From JBCCFC01 sp965213595 (GTDB taxonomy: Bacteria; Chloroflexota; Anaerolineae; Caldilineales; Caldilineaceae), in the NCBI GenBank assembly GCA_965213595.1, contig CBDBZO010000006.1:310001-374000 (forward strand): a stretch of DNA of 64,000 bases, written 5' to 3'. Each line of letters starts with the position of its first letter. The first letter of the stretch is position 1. Below, one piece after another: positions 16,784 to 25,000 of this stretch. The notes below the pieces were generated by a model. That model did not search any database. It worked only from the letters and a program-made list of their open reading frames with translations, and was not told where the DNA came from. The position numbers were made by a program, and so were the translations under genes.

Positions 16784-18319
16784 ATGCGCGCCCTGATTTC
16801 CGTTTCGGACAAAAGCCACCTCGTCGACTTTGCCCGCCGCCTGCACGCGGCTAACGTGCAGCTGATCGCCAGCGGCGGCACGGCCCGCGCCCTGCGCGAC
16901 GCCGATCTGCCCGTTGTCTCCGTCGAGGAATTGACTGGCTTTCCCGAAATTCTGGGGGGCCGCGTCAAGACGCTGCACCCGGCCATTCACGGCGGCATCC
17001 TCGCGCGCCGCACGGATGAACATCTGGCCGAGCTACAGGCCCACGATCTCGCCCCCATCGACCTCGTCGTTGTCAACCTCTACCCCTTTCAAGAGACCGT
17101 AGCCGATTCCAACGTCGCGCTGGTGAAGGCCGTCGAGCAGATCGACATTGGTGGCGTGGCGCTGCTGCGGGCGGCGGCCAAGAATCATGAATCGGTGGCG
17201 GTGGTGTGTGAGCCGGGGGATTACGATGCGGTGGCAGAGGCTGTCGAAGCGGGCGGCGTGGATGATGCGCTGCGTCAACAGTTGGCGCTGAAGGCCTTTC
17301 ACTACACGGCGAATTATGATGCGGCCATTGCGGACTATCTCACGGGGCAAGTCACGCAGAGCAAAACGGCAAACGACGAAGCGGACGCTTTGCCAGAAAA
17401 AATTCAGCTTGACCTGCGCCTGGCGCAGCGCAACCGCTATGGCGAAAATCCCCACCAGCGCGGCGGGCTTTACACGCCGGACGGCACGCTCCCCTTCGAG
17501 CAGCTCCACGGCAAGGCAATGAGCTACAACAACTGGCTTGACCTCGACGGCTCGTGGCGCGCGGCGCAGGATTTTACCGCGCCGACCGTCGCCATCATCA
17601 AGCACGGCAACCCCTGCGGCCTCGCCAGCGCCAGCAATCTGGCGACGGCCTACGCCAAGGCGCTGGCCTCCGATGCCGTCAGCGCTTTTGGCAGCGTGGT
17701 CTCCGTCAACCGCACGCTGAACGTGGCGACGGCGGAGCAGCTGGGCGAGCTCTTTGTCGAGATTGTGGCCGCGCCGGATTATGAGGAAGAGGCGTTGACG
17801 ATTTTGCAGCGCAAGAAGAACATTCGGATTTTGCGCGCGCGCGAAGTCACGGACAACCCGCTGTCGCTGCGCAGCGTTTACGGCGGCGTGCTCGTGCAGG
17901 ATGGGGACGCGAGCCAGGCGGACATGGACCCCTCGCAGTGGCAGGTCGTGAGCCAGGCGCAGCCGACGGAACAGCAGCTGGCCGATCTCGCCTTTGCCTG
18001 GCGCACGGCGCGCTGGGTCAAGAGCAACGCCATTGTCTTTGCGCAGGACGAGGCCACGGTCGGCGTGGGCGCGGGGCAGATGAGCCGCGTCGATGCGGTG
18101 ATGTTGGCGGCGCACAAGGCGGGCGAGCGGGCGCGGGGCGCGGTGATGGCCTCGGACGCCTTTTTTCCCTTTGCGGACGGCATCCAGCAGGCGGCGCAGC
18201 ACGGCATCGTGGCCGTCGTCCAGCCGGGCGGCTCCCTGCGCGACGCAGAGGTCGTCGCGGCGGTGGACGAGCTGGGGCTGGCGATGCTCTTCACGGGGGC
18301 GCGCCATTTTCGCCACTAG
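16784..18319 (+). CDS. purH: bifunctional AICAR transformylase/IMP cyclohydrolase
   Basis: 511 residues, full family length. The N-terminal IMP cyclohydrolase domain (MGS fold, about 1-190) shows ALISVSDKSHL, ASGGTARALRDADLPV and LGGRVKTLHPAIHGGILARR. The C-terminal AICAR formyltransferase domain has RYGENPHQRG, IIKHGNPCGLA with the catalytic Lys-His, and AVMASDAFFPFADG. It catalyses the last two steps of de novo purine synthesis: AICAR (ZMP) plus 10-formyl-THF to FAICAR, then ring closure to IMP, in the cytosol. Regulation by the upstream ZTP riboswitch makes sense because ZMP accumulates when 10-formyl-THF is short. The start at 16784 has GGAG. Confidence 0.97.
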   Translation: MRALISVSDKSHLVDFARRLHAANVQLIASGGTARALRDADLPVVSVEELTGFPEILGGRVKTLHPAIHGGILARRTDEHLAELQAHDLAPIDLVVVNLYPFQETVADSNVALVKAVEQIDIGGVALLRAAAKNHESVAVVCEPGDYDAVAEAVEAGGVDDALRQQLALKAFHYTANYDAAIADYLTGQVTQSKTANDEADALPEKIQLDLRLAQRNRYGENPHQRGGLYTPDGTLPFEQLHGKAMSYNNWLDLDGSWRAAQDFTAPTVAIIKHGNPCGLASASNLATAYAKALASDAVSAFGSVVSVNRTLNVATAEQLGELFVEIVAAPDYEEEALTILQRKKNIRILRAREVTDNPLSLRSVYGGVLVQDGDASQADMDPSQWQVVSQAQPTEQQLADLAFAWRTARWVKSNAIVFAQDEATVGVGAGQMSRVDAVMLAAHKAGERARGAVMASDAFFPFADGIQQAAQHGIVAVVQPGGSLRDAEVVAAVDELGLAMLFTGARHFRH

Positions 18320-18412
18320 CACTCGATTGACAGGTTGATCGGGGAAGACCTACTGACAGCGGGAAGCGGCGGGTTTACAGTTTGGCAAAACGAACCACTC
18401 CGGGAGATTTTT

Positions 18413-18874
18413 ATGGCAGCGACGACCTCTGACAATTCACAGCTTGACGGCACGCACTCCGGCAATGGCCCCAGCGAAAAGCCCTCGACTGGCTCCGTGC
18501 TGCGCCAGGGCATTCTTGGCCTCGTGGCTGGCGTCATCATCAACGCGGTGCTTTTCTATACTGGCCGGGCGCTCGGTGGCTTTCCCCCCACCTTTGAACT
18601 CGCCTCCGTGGAGCAACCGATAACCGTGCTCTCCGTGATTGTGCTGACGCTAATTGGCGGCGTGGCGGGCACCATTTTTTATTGGGTATTGAGCCGCTTT
18701 TGCGGGCGCGACTTGAGCAACCGCATCTTTCTGATCGTTGCCTCCATCGTGCTGATTGTAATGATTGTAACACCGTTCAGCATCGACAGCGCCCCCCTCT
18801 TTATGGTGCTCTTTCTGGAGTTGATGCACGTGGGCATTGGCCTGCCGATGATGTACTTCCTGATTCGCGCTTAG
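18413..18874 (+). CDS. small four-helix membrane protein (DUF6069-like)
   Basis: 153 residues. After about 35 polar residues there are four hydrophobic segments: ILGLVAGVIINAVLFYTG, ITVLSVIVLTLIGGVAGTIFYWVL, IFLIVASIVLIVMIV and FMVLFLELMHVGIGLPMMYFL. The length, four helices and the sequence FYWVLSRFCGRDLSNRIF resemble DUF6069 proteins of unknown function. The start at 18413 follows GGGAGA. The stop TAG (18872-18874) is the beginning of the TAGGTTCCGTTGAC repeat, the same arrangement as the gene ending at 2366. Confidence 0.65.
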   Translation: MAATTSDNSQLDGTHSGNGPSEKPSTGSVLRQGILGLVAGVIINAVLFYTGRALGGFPPTFELASVEQPITVLSVIVLTLIGGVAGTIFYWVLSRFCGRDLSNRIFLIVASIVLIVMIVTPFSIDSAPLFMVLFLELMHVGIGLPMMYFLIRA

Positions 18875-18943
18875 GTTCCGTTGACATTTGATAAGTAAGC
18901 CCTCACCCCCAACCCCTCTCCCACCCTGGGAGAGGGGAGCCAT
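18872..18943. repeat. dispersed repeat, TAGGTTCCGTTGAC family
   Basis: TAGGTTCCGTTGAC overlaps the preceding stop codon and is followed by GCCCTCACCCCCAACC and the hairpin CCTCTCCCA/TGGGAGAGG. The order matches the reverse complement of the right end of the complete copy at 63558-63718. Confidence 0.75.
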
Positions 18944-18968
18944 TCTTTCGACAGTCGTAGAGAGAATT

Positions 18969-19107
18969 AGGCCGTTCCAAGAAAATGAATACCCCATCGG
19001 TGAGTCGAAGTGACTGTCACGGCCCTCTGTTAGAACGGGTTGCCAACAAGATAATGGGCGTGACTGTCACTTCTGACGGGATAACTTAATTCTTGGAATG
19101 GCCTTAG
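18969..19107. mobile_element. MITE-like element with AAGGCCATTCCAAGAA terminal repeats
   Basis: The left end AGGCCGTTCCAAGAA (18969-18983) and the right end TTCTTGGAATGGCCTT (complement AAGGCCATTCCAAGAA) are imperfect inverted repeats about 140 bases apart. Inside is a second inverted pair, GAAGTGACTGTCACG (from 19008) and CGTGACTGTCACTTC (ending near 19072). There is no coding capacity, which suits a non-autonomous transposable element. Confidence 0.6.
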
Positions 19108-19150
19108 ACTTGTTCCTAATTAACGAGTTCTGCTAGAAATTTGGTTACGC

Positions 19151-19196
19151 CGCTCGACCGTAGTGGGAGGGCGCGCCCTCCCACTACGGTCGAGCG
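19151..19196. repeat. 46-bp perfect palindrome
   Basis: CGCTCGACCGTAGTGGGAGG followed by GCG and the full reverse complement; 23 plus 23 bases and no loop. The core GTAGTGGGAGGGCG is identical to that of the palindrome at 57353-57388. It sits in the 437-base gap 18875-19311. Confidence 0.85.
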
Positions 19197-19311
19197 CGAG
19201 CCTTATGTGAGCGCTGTAGCTTTGTTTGCTTATTTGGAACAGCTCTATTGGGCAGGAGCCTGAATAGTCATGGGGCACGGTTAACTTTACAACCAGCACG
19301 CAATCTCACTC

Positions 19312-20025
19312 ATGCAAACCTACACCCATATCGTGATGACGGCGCTGCTGGGTCGCCAGCTTCGGCCGCACGGCGACGGCGCGACGGGCAACCCAAGCAA
19401 GGCGATTCCCCCCGGCGCGGCCATCGCCGGCCCGCCACCGCCGACGCTGTGGGGGCGCGAGCTGCCGCCGCTGGCGCGCGGGCCGCTGCTGCTCGGCTCC
19501 TTTATGCCCGATGTGCCGCTCACGGTGTGGACGATTGTCTACGTGGTGATGGATTGGCTAAACGGCGCGCGCTGGAACCCGGAACTGCCGGGCGAATCGC
19601 TGGTGGGCATCCTGTTCGACGACATGTTTTTCAACGATCCGTGGGTCAAGGCGGCACACAATATCTTTCACGCGCCGATCTTGACCGTTGCTTACACCCT
19701 GCTGGGTTACTGGCTGTGGCAATCCGGGCGCAGAGCCGCCGCCGACGGGCGTACTCGATGGGGCGCGGGGCTCTTTTGGTTTGGCATCGCCTGCACGATC
19801 CACACCGTCATCGACATTCTCGTCCACCACAACGACGGCCCGCTGCTGCTCTTTCCCTTCGAGTGGAGCCTGCGCTTTAGCAGCCCCGTCAGCTACTGGG
19901 ACCCGGACTACTACGGCATTCCCTTTACCATTTTCGAGCACGCACTGCTGATCGTTATGCTGGGGGTGCTGGCGCGCGGCTGGTGGCAGCGGCGGCGGGC
20001 GCGTCGCGAAGCAGTGGCGGGATGA
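19312..20025 (+). CDS. membrane-associated metal-dependent hydrolase-like protein
   Basis: 237 residues. It shows the pattern of YdjM-like or zinc-phospholipase-related inner-membrane hydrolases: THIVMTALLG near the N-terminus, LLGSFMPDVPL with Asp, HNIFHAPI with two His, HTVIDILVHHNDGP with His/Asp/His-His-Asp, and FPFEWSLRFSSPVSYWD. Several hydrophobic segments lie between these motifs, and a basic tail (RRRARR) ends the protein. The His/Asp residues could bind a divalent metal. The physiological substrate is unknown. The ATG at 19312 fits; no strong ribosome binding site is visible. Confidence 0.65.
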   Translation: MQTYTHIVMTALLGRQLRPHGDGATGNPSKAIPPGAAIAGPPPPTLWGRELPPLARGPLLLGSFMPDVPLTVWTIVYVVMDWLNGARWNPELPGESLVGILFDDMFFNDPWVKAAHNIFHAPILTVAYTLLGYWLWQSGRRAAADGRTRWGAGLFWFGIACTIHTVIDILVHHNDGPLLLFPFEWSLRFSSPVSYWDPDYYGIPFTIFEHALLIVMLGVLARGWWQRRRARREAVAG

Positions 20026-20158
20026 TTGATTGAGCGGTTAAAACTACCCGCCACGCCCGATCCGTGGTATGATCGGCCAACGCGGCGTTTGCAGGTTGAC
20101 GCCGTTGCCAACGCCTTCATCCGTAAACGCCAGCCGCCGGGTTGGCACAAAGACCGCC

Positions 20159-21490
20159 ATGTCGCAGCCCCGCTACTATCGCACGCTGGATGATGAACGC
20201 AGCGCGCAGAAACGCACCGAACTTCAGCTTTCCCCCCGTCGCCACACCGCTAAAACCGTGCTGAGCCGCCCGCCCAGCGCCAGCGACAGCGCGGGCACGG
20301 CGCGCCTGCTCGTTGTGGCGCTGCTGCTGACGCTCTTGGCGACCGGGCTGCTGGTGTGGGCGCAGCTGGCTGGCCTTTCCACGAGCTGGGCCGCGGTGCA
20401 GGCCGAGACGGACGCCTGGCTTGCCCAGGTGGGCCTCGCCCCTGCCGATGGGGTCGCCGTTGCGGCGGCAACGGCTGCGCTGGTCGCGGCGTCGCCCACG
20501 GCATCCCCCACAGAAACAGCGGCGGCAGCGCAGCCGGCAACGTCAACACCGGCGACAGCCCCCACGGCTTCCCCCAGCGCTTCCCCCACAGCCCCGCCAA
20601 CGCCAACGGCGACCTCGCTTCCAGCACCGCCGACAGCGCTCGCCGCAGAAGCGTCGCCTGCTGAGGCAGAGATTGATACCGTAGATGCGAATAGCGGCAA
20701 CGCTGCCGGCGGCGATGCCGGTAACGTCACCAACCCCCCGCAACCCCGCTGGCTGCCGCGCTTGCCCCGCTGGTCGCTGCCGACGGTAAACCTGGGGCGC
20801 GTGCTGTCGCGCGGGCCGAGCGCCGGGGATGTCGCGGTGGCGGAAACGGGCCTGGTCAACGCGGGCTTTGAGCTGCTGCGCGTGGACAGCTTTGACAACC
20901 GCGCGCCGCTGCTGGGGGCGGTTGAGCAGCCGGGACGCACGGCGGCGCCGATTCCCGAAGAATATCGCTACGCCGCCCGGCTCGAAGCCAACCAGGTGCT
21001 GTGGACGACCTTTGAGCCCTCGCCGGATGTCGCCAGCGCCAAATCTCTCGTCGCCATCGAGACGCGGGCTCTGATCAATGCGCAAACGCCGGACGGCTAC
21101 GTGGCGCTGATCGCTCGCCACCAGGACGACGACAATCTCTACCTCTTCATCGTGGATGGGCGTCCGGCGTCGGCGGGGCCGGAGGGCGGCGGGCGCTTTC
21201 AGGTGCAGCTGGTGCAGAATGGCGAATGGCGCACCGTGCAGGAATGGACGGCCAGCCCAGCGCTGGAAGCGGCGGGCCAGCTCAACGTGCTCTCGCTGAC
21301 CGACAGCGTAGCCGACGCGGGCGAGCCCGTGCTGCAGCTCTTCGTCAGCGACAATTCGTCGCTGGTCACGCTGTACGAGCTGAAGCAGCCAGCGTTGCCG
21401 CCGGGTCGGCTGGGGGTTGCCTTGGGCGGTGGCGAAACGGGTGCGGAAGTCAGCCTGAACTGGCTGCGGCTTTACGGCGACGCGCCGTGA
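20159..21490 (+). CDS. membrane-anchored protein with Pro/Thr linker and C-terminal jelly-roll-like domain
   Basis: 443 residues. The N-terminal 45 residues are polar and basic, probably cytoplasmic. One membrane helix follows (ARLLVVALLLTLLATGLLVWAQL, about 46-68), then a Thr/Pro/Ala linker (about 100-200). The C-terminal 200 residues contain FELLRVDSFDNRAPL, GYVALIARHQDDDNLYLFIVDG and a final VSLNWLRLYG strand, as in laminin-G/DUF1080-like beta sandwiches that often bind glycans. The ATG at 20159 is preferred; a TATGAT at 20068 could be its -10 element. The following HEAT-repeat gene starts 59 bases later and may be cotranscribed. Confidence 0.65.
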   Translation: MSQPRYYRTLDDERSAQKRTELQLSPRRHTAKTVLSRPPSASDSAGTARLLVVALLLTLLATGLLVWAQLAGLSTSWAAVQAETDAWLAQVGLAPADGVAVAAATAALVAASPTASPTETAAAAQPATSTPATAPTASPSASPTAPPTPTATSLPAPPTALAAEASPAEAEIDTVDANSGNAAGGDAGNVTNPPQPRWLPRLPRWSLPTVNLGRVLSRGPSAGDVAVAETGLVNAGFELLRVDSFDNRAPLLGAVEQPGRTAAPIPEEYRYAARLEANQVLWTTFEPSPDVASAKSLVAIETRALINAQTPDGYVALIARHQDDDNLYLFIVDGRPASAGPEGGGRFQVQLVQNGEWRTVQEWTASPALEAAGQLNVLSLTDSVADAGEPVLQLFVSDNSSLVTLYELKQPALPPGRLGVALGGGETGAEVSLNWLRLYGDAP

Positions 21491-21549
21491 GAAGAGGCTC
21501 GTGCGTGGCTGGCACAGTTGTTTTCCCCAGAAAAAATCAGGAGATTCTC

Positions 21550-22227
21550 GTGAGCAAAGCGTTTGATGAATTCCGCGCCGCGATTCAGGCGGGCGGCGAC
21601 GACAAAATCGAAGCGGCGCGGAAAAAGCTGACCGCTGGCGACGTTGACGATCTGCTGGCGCTGGCCAGTGGCGAGCGCAGCGAAGCCCGCTGGTGGGCCA
21701 TCTATGCCCTAGTGACCACGACCGCCGCGCCGCAGGTGGAGCGCAGCACCCGCTTGCTGATCGAGCGGCTGGCGGATGAAGCCGCGGACGTGCGCGCGGC
21801 GGCGGCGCTGGCCGTTGCCCACCTCTTCGAGCGCTTTCCCAACGCTGCGGCGCTCGCCCTCGCACCGCTAGCCGAGCGCCTGCGCGACGACGACGGCTTT
21901 GTCCGCCAGACCGCTGCCGACAGCCTGGCTCGCTGTGGCGAACGGTCGCTCGGCCTGGTGGTGGGCGTGCTGCGCAACGTGCTGGCCAGCGAGCACCAGG
22001 GCGCGCGCGGTCGCGCGGCCTATGCGCTGCACAAGCTGGCGGTTCACTTTAGCCCACGGGCCGACGATCCGAGTGAGACGGTGAAGAGCAGCTTTGATCA
22101 GGTGGTGGCCCAGCTGGCGCCGCCGCTCTTTGCGGCGCTCAACGACTCGAATTATCTCGTCCACACCCACGCCCACGAGGCGCTCGAAGCGCTCGGCCTG
22201 CTGGACAACGTGCTGCTGACGCGCTGA
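21550..22227 (+). CDS. HEAT-repeat protein
   Basis: 225 residues from a GTG start with AGGAGA six bases upstream. The body is a run of two-helix repeats: ARWWAIYALVTTTAAPQVER, DVRAAAALAVAHLFERFP, FVRQTAADSLARCGERSLG, GARGRAAYALHKLAVHF and YLVHTHAHEALEALGLL. These match HEAT/PBS-lyase-like repeats, which form a curved solenoid for protein binding. There is no catalytic motif or signal peptide, so it is probably cytoplasmic. Its position after a membrane-anchored protein with a cytoplasmic N-terminus hints at a partner, but this is speculation. Confidence 0.75.
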   Translation: MSKAFDEFRAAIQAGGDDKIEAARKKLTAGDVDDLLALASGERSEARWWAIYALVTTTAAPQVERSTRLLIERLADEAADVRAAAALAVAHLFERFPNAAALALAPLAERLRDDDGFVRQTAADSLARCGERSLGLVVGVLRNVLASEHQGARGRAAYALHKLAVHFSPRADDPSETVKSSFDQVVAQLAPPLFAALNDSNYLVHTHAHEALEALGLLDNVLLTR

Positions 22228-22323
22228 CGGTCGATTGGGCCGCCACATTTTTTGCGTGGCCGCGCTTCGTGCTATGATTGATGCGTCGATTGTTCGCCCC
22301 AACTGCATCATTTTCTGTACAGG

Positions 22324-23451
22324 ATGAATTCTATCAACATGTCTACCTCCCACCGCCAAACGGCGTCCTTTGCGGCGCTCTGCCTGGCCCTGCTGCTCTT
22401 GCTGGCGGGCTGCGATGATTTTGCCATCCCCACCGTCGAGCCCACGCCGACGCCGGAGTCTGCTAACCCCGGCATCGTCGAACAGGGGCGGCTTCGCACC
22501 GACATCTCCGGGCTTAACCTGGATCAATCGCTCGAGGAACAGGTTACCAGCGTTAGCGCCACGGTGATTACCGAAGGCGCGCGCGCCAACGTGCGCAGCG
22601 GCCCCGGCCTCGGCTTCCCCATCATCGCCAAAGGCGAGCCGGGCACGGTCTACGACGTACTGGGCCGCAGCGAGGATGGCGAATGGTATCAAATTTGCTG
22701 CGTCAACCCAGCGGGCGAAGTCGTGCGCGCCGATGAGGAAGTTGAAACGGAGGAGGGGGCCGCCACGCTCGATCAGCCGGTCAACGAGCAGATTCAGCCC
22801 GCCTGGCTCTCGCAATCCGTGGTGCAGCTCAGCGACAGCGTTAGCAATCTTCCCACGCAGGACAGCGTCTTTACCAGCGATCTCTCGGCTTCGTGGGCGG
22901 TCGATTGGTCGTGTGAATCCGAGCGCTGCGAGCCCAAAGAGTGCAGCGCGATCATCGCTGCCGTCACCGCCAGCGGTCCGGCGGACCAGTGGCTGCAGGT
23001 CGACCACGAGGTGGAGTGGGATGAGAGCTGCTTCTCCACCGACTCGTGGTCGTTTGAGGTCAATCGCTTTACGGGGCAGGAGCGGAACGCCAGCATCGAG
23101 GACAACTTTCTCTACAGCTATTGGCTCGGCCCCAATCCCGGCAGCGTTAATAGCGTCTTTGTGCTGGAGGACGGGCGCGAGATCGGCGTGTGGTGCTCTG
23201 GCCCCTACGAGGTTCCGTTGGAGGAGAGCGGCGGCTGGACAACCATCTACGAAGGCAACACCTGCCACGACGTGCGCACCGGGATGATGATTTACATATC
23301 CTACATCAAGCGCTGGATTTTCTCTGGCGAATACGAAGGACAACAGTACGACCGCATGTTCTTTGGTGATTTCGAGCGCCTGGAGCAGTCGCTGATTGAC
23401 ACAAACGCGGATTTGTATTTTGTGAACGAAGGGACGGCGTCGAGCCAGTAG
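22324..23451 (+). CDS. SH3b-domain lipoprotein
   Basis: 375 residues. Signal peptide with lipobox LLLAGC (Cys about residue 30), then a short Pro/Thr spacer. An SH3b domain spans about 75-135 with ANVRSGPGLGFPIIAKGE and LGRSEDGEWYQICC. The C-terminal region (about 170-350) has several Cys residues (SCESERCEPKEC, WCSGPYE, NTCHDV), probably disulfide-linked, and aromatic-rich segments; no family was recognised. It should act on the outer face of the membrane, perhaps binding peptidoglycan or other glycan. TATGAT at 22273-22278 could be its -10. The ATG at 22339 is an alternative start. Confidence 0.7.
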   Translation: MNSINMSTSHRQTASFAALCLALLLLLAGCDDFAIPTVEPTPTPESANPGIVEQGRLRTDISGLNLDQSLEEQVTSVSATVITEGARANVRSGPGLGFPIIAKGEPGTVYDVLGRSEDGEWYQICCVNPAGEVVRADEEVETEEGAATLDQPVNEQIQPAWLSQSVVQLSDSVSNLPTQDSVFTSDLSASWAVDWSCESERCEPKECSAIIAAVTASGPADQWLQVDHEVEWDESCFSTDSWSFEVNRFTGQERNASIEDNFLYSYWLGPNPGSVNSVFVLEDGREIGVWCSGPYEVPLEESGGWTTIYEGNTCHDVRTGMMIYISYIKRWIFSGEYEGQQYDRMFFGDFERLEQSLIDTNADLYFVNEGTASSQ

Positions 23452-23471
23452 CGGATGGCGGGCGCGATTTA

Positions 23472-23509
23472 ACACTTGTGCGGCGGAGTGCGCTCCGCCG
23501 CACAAGTGT
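23472..23509. repeat. palindrome between convergent genes
   Basis: ACACTTGTGCGGCGGA (23472-23487) and its complement (23494-23509) around GTGCGC. It could terminate from both sides as a strong hairpin, but lacks T-runs. Confidence 0.75.
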
Positions 23510-23535
23510 CGGGCCAAGCGCAACGGGCTGGGTGC

Positions 23536-24435
23536 TTACCCGCGCCGCAAGGGCAGCGTCGAGCAGCGGAAGAGCCCGCCCAGCTTGGCGACTTCGGCGT
23601 AGGGCGTCTCCACTACGGAGAGGCCAACTCGGCGCAGCGCATCGTTTAGCCGCACAAAGCCCGGCTCGGAAACGACGAGCTCCGGCGAGAGCGAGAAGAC
23701 GTTGGGGTTGAGGTGGTACATCTCCTCGCCGGAGACGCGGATCAGGTTGGCTTCGGGGTACAAATCGAGAATGGCTTCGGGGCGCGACCGAAAGCCCGCT
23801 TCGTACAAAATCGCGTGCTCCGCGCCGACGGGCTGAAAGGCGCAGTCCAGGTGCAGCACGTTGGTGTGCGGGTCGTCCGTCACCACCAGCGGCAGCGGGA
23901 TGATTTCCCAGCCCGGAAAGTCGCGGCGCAGGAAGGCAGCGCCCGCCGCGTTCGTGCGAGCCCCCTGGCCGACGAAGAGCCGCCTGGCCGACGGCGCGTT
24001 CCCCAGCACCACATCCCCCCCCTCGATCACAACATCGCTCGGTGGTTCAACGATGCACGCCGGATCAATGCGCGCGGTGACGCCGCCGAGCTGGGCGTAC
24101 TCGTCGCGGCGGCTGGGCTTGGCCATGTGGGCACGCACGAGCCGCTCGCCGATCACAAAGGCAACGTCGCGCGTGAAGATTTGGTCGCTGTCGGGGATGT
24201 TGTGGGGATGGTAAACCTCGACGCCGTGGCTAGCCAGCGTCTCGGCCAGGCCCTGAACCTGGCGGCGCAGATCGTCCCGCGTAGGAAAAGTCCCGGTCGC
24301 AACGGCTTCGGCCTCGCGCGGGTTGATCAAGTGGCGTTTGCGGCTGATGTCCGTGCCGATGCCCACCACCACGGCGCGCAAAGGGGCCGTCTCGTCGTAA
24401 ACGCCGAGCGGCAGGTGATTCGTTTGTGTTGTCAT
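23536..24435 (-). CDS. DDAH/arginine deiminase family amidinohydrolase
   Basis: 299 residues, pentein fold. Expected active-site residues are visible: FTRDV (Asp), VIEGGDVV (Glu/Asp), VLHLDCAF with the catalytic His, and the nucleophilic Cys in LFRCSTLPL near the C-terminus. This pattern fits dimethylarginine dimethylaminohydrolases and related arginine-modifying hydrolases, which release citrulline plus an amine. Lack of the typical arginine deiminase pathway genes (arcBC) nearby argues against a fermentative role. Substrate uncertain. A small conserved gene lies 60 bases upstream on the same strand. Confidence 0.8.
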   Translation of the reverse strand: MTTQTNHLPLGVYDETAPLRAVVVGIGTDISRKRHLINPREAEAVATGTFPTRDDLRRQVQGLAETLASHGVEVYHPHNIPDSDQIFTRDVAFVIGERLVRAHMAKPSRRDEYAQLGGVTARIDPACIVEPPSDVVIEGGDVVLGNAPSARRLFVGQGARTNAAGAAFLRRDFPGWEIIPLPLVVTDDPHTNVLHLDCAFQPVGAEHAILYEAGFRSRPEAILDLYPEANLIRVSGEEMYHLNPNVFSLSPELVVSEPGFVRLNDALRRVGLSVVETPYAEVAKLGGLFRCSTLPLRRG

Positions 24436-24495
24436 GGGGAAAAGGGCGCCACGGCTGCGACGCCCCTGGGAGCTACCTTATGCGCAGACCAACCG

Positions 24496-24693
24496 CTACT
24501 TCTGCTTTTTGAGCACGGGCAACCCGTTACGGCTTTCGGACACTTCGTAGCCGTCCGGCACTTCGTCCAGCGCGCCCTCCTTCTCCTCCTTGGCAAAGAA
24601 GTAAATGGTCTGCGTGCCGCCGTTCTTGAGCTCCGTGTCCCGCTTGTGCAGAATGTAGGTGCGGTCCTTGGAGTTGGTGTAGGTAAAAGCCAT
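24496..24693 (-). CDS. small conserved protein (65 aa)
   Basis: 65 residues beginning MAFTYTNSKDRTYILHKRD and containing GGTQTIYFFAKEEKEGALDE and GYEVSESRNGLPVLKK. I recognise this as a short conserved hypothetical protein found in several phyla, without a known function. The start at 24693 is decided by AAGGAGA eight bases upstream; the open frame upstream of it is not plausible protein. Highly basic C-terminus. It is followed by the amidinohydrolase gene on the same strand. Confidence 0.8.
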   Translation of the reverse strand: MAFTYTNSKDRTYILHKRDTELKNGGTQTIYFFAKEEKEGALDEVPDGYEVSESRNGLPVLKKQK

Positions 24694-25000
24694 GGTGAGT
24701 TCTCCTTTTTGTTTGGCTTCGTCAATCATTGACGCAAATGTCGCCCAGGTTTTTGCGACAAGTGTAGCGTCGCGGGCGTCATTGCGCGCTGCGTTCCCCC
24801 GAAACTTGATAGAACATCCGGGCGATTTGTCCATTCTTACCACGAAATCTCCTGGTGAGCAAACTTCCCACCAGGGGAAAACGACCCCCAGCACCCAGTT
24901 TCCCGCTAGATTTTGACGGGCGGGATTCATCTTCGATACAATAAGGATTCATGTATCCATCTATTGCCGTGCGGGCGCAATAGACAATCGGGGGCTTTTT
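24694..25000. other. divergent intergenic region
   Basis: 307 bases between the 65-residue protein and trmFO. The only clear element is the trmFO promoter. CGGGGGCTTTTT just before the trmFO start lacks a recognisable ribosome binding site. Confidence 0.4.
24913..24942 (+). promoter_or_regulatory. sigma70-type promoter for trmFO
   Basis: TTGACG (24913-24918), 18-base spacer, TACAAT (24937-24942). It is the best match to the consensus seen in the window and is about 58 bases upstream of the trmFO ATG. Confidence 0.7.

Noticed and set aside
17033..18322. 429-codon minus-strand frame opposite purH
   Set aside because: Antisense to a certain gene, rich in Arg/His/Ala with no family signal; typical high-GC shadow.
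19151..19196. Perfect palindrome considered as replication origin or dif site
   Set aside because: It recurs elsewhere in the window, with no DnaA boxes, dnaA/dnaN genes or XerCD-like arms.
21226..21549. Extending the HEAT-repeat protein upstream to 21226
   Set aside because: The extra residues are a shadow of the preceding gene; the GTG at 21550 has AGGAGA and the family-like part starts there.
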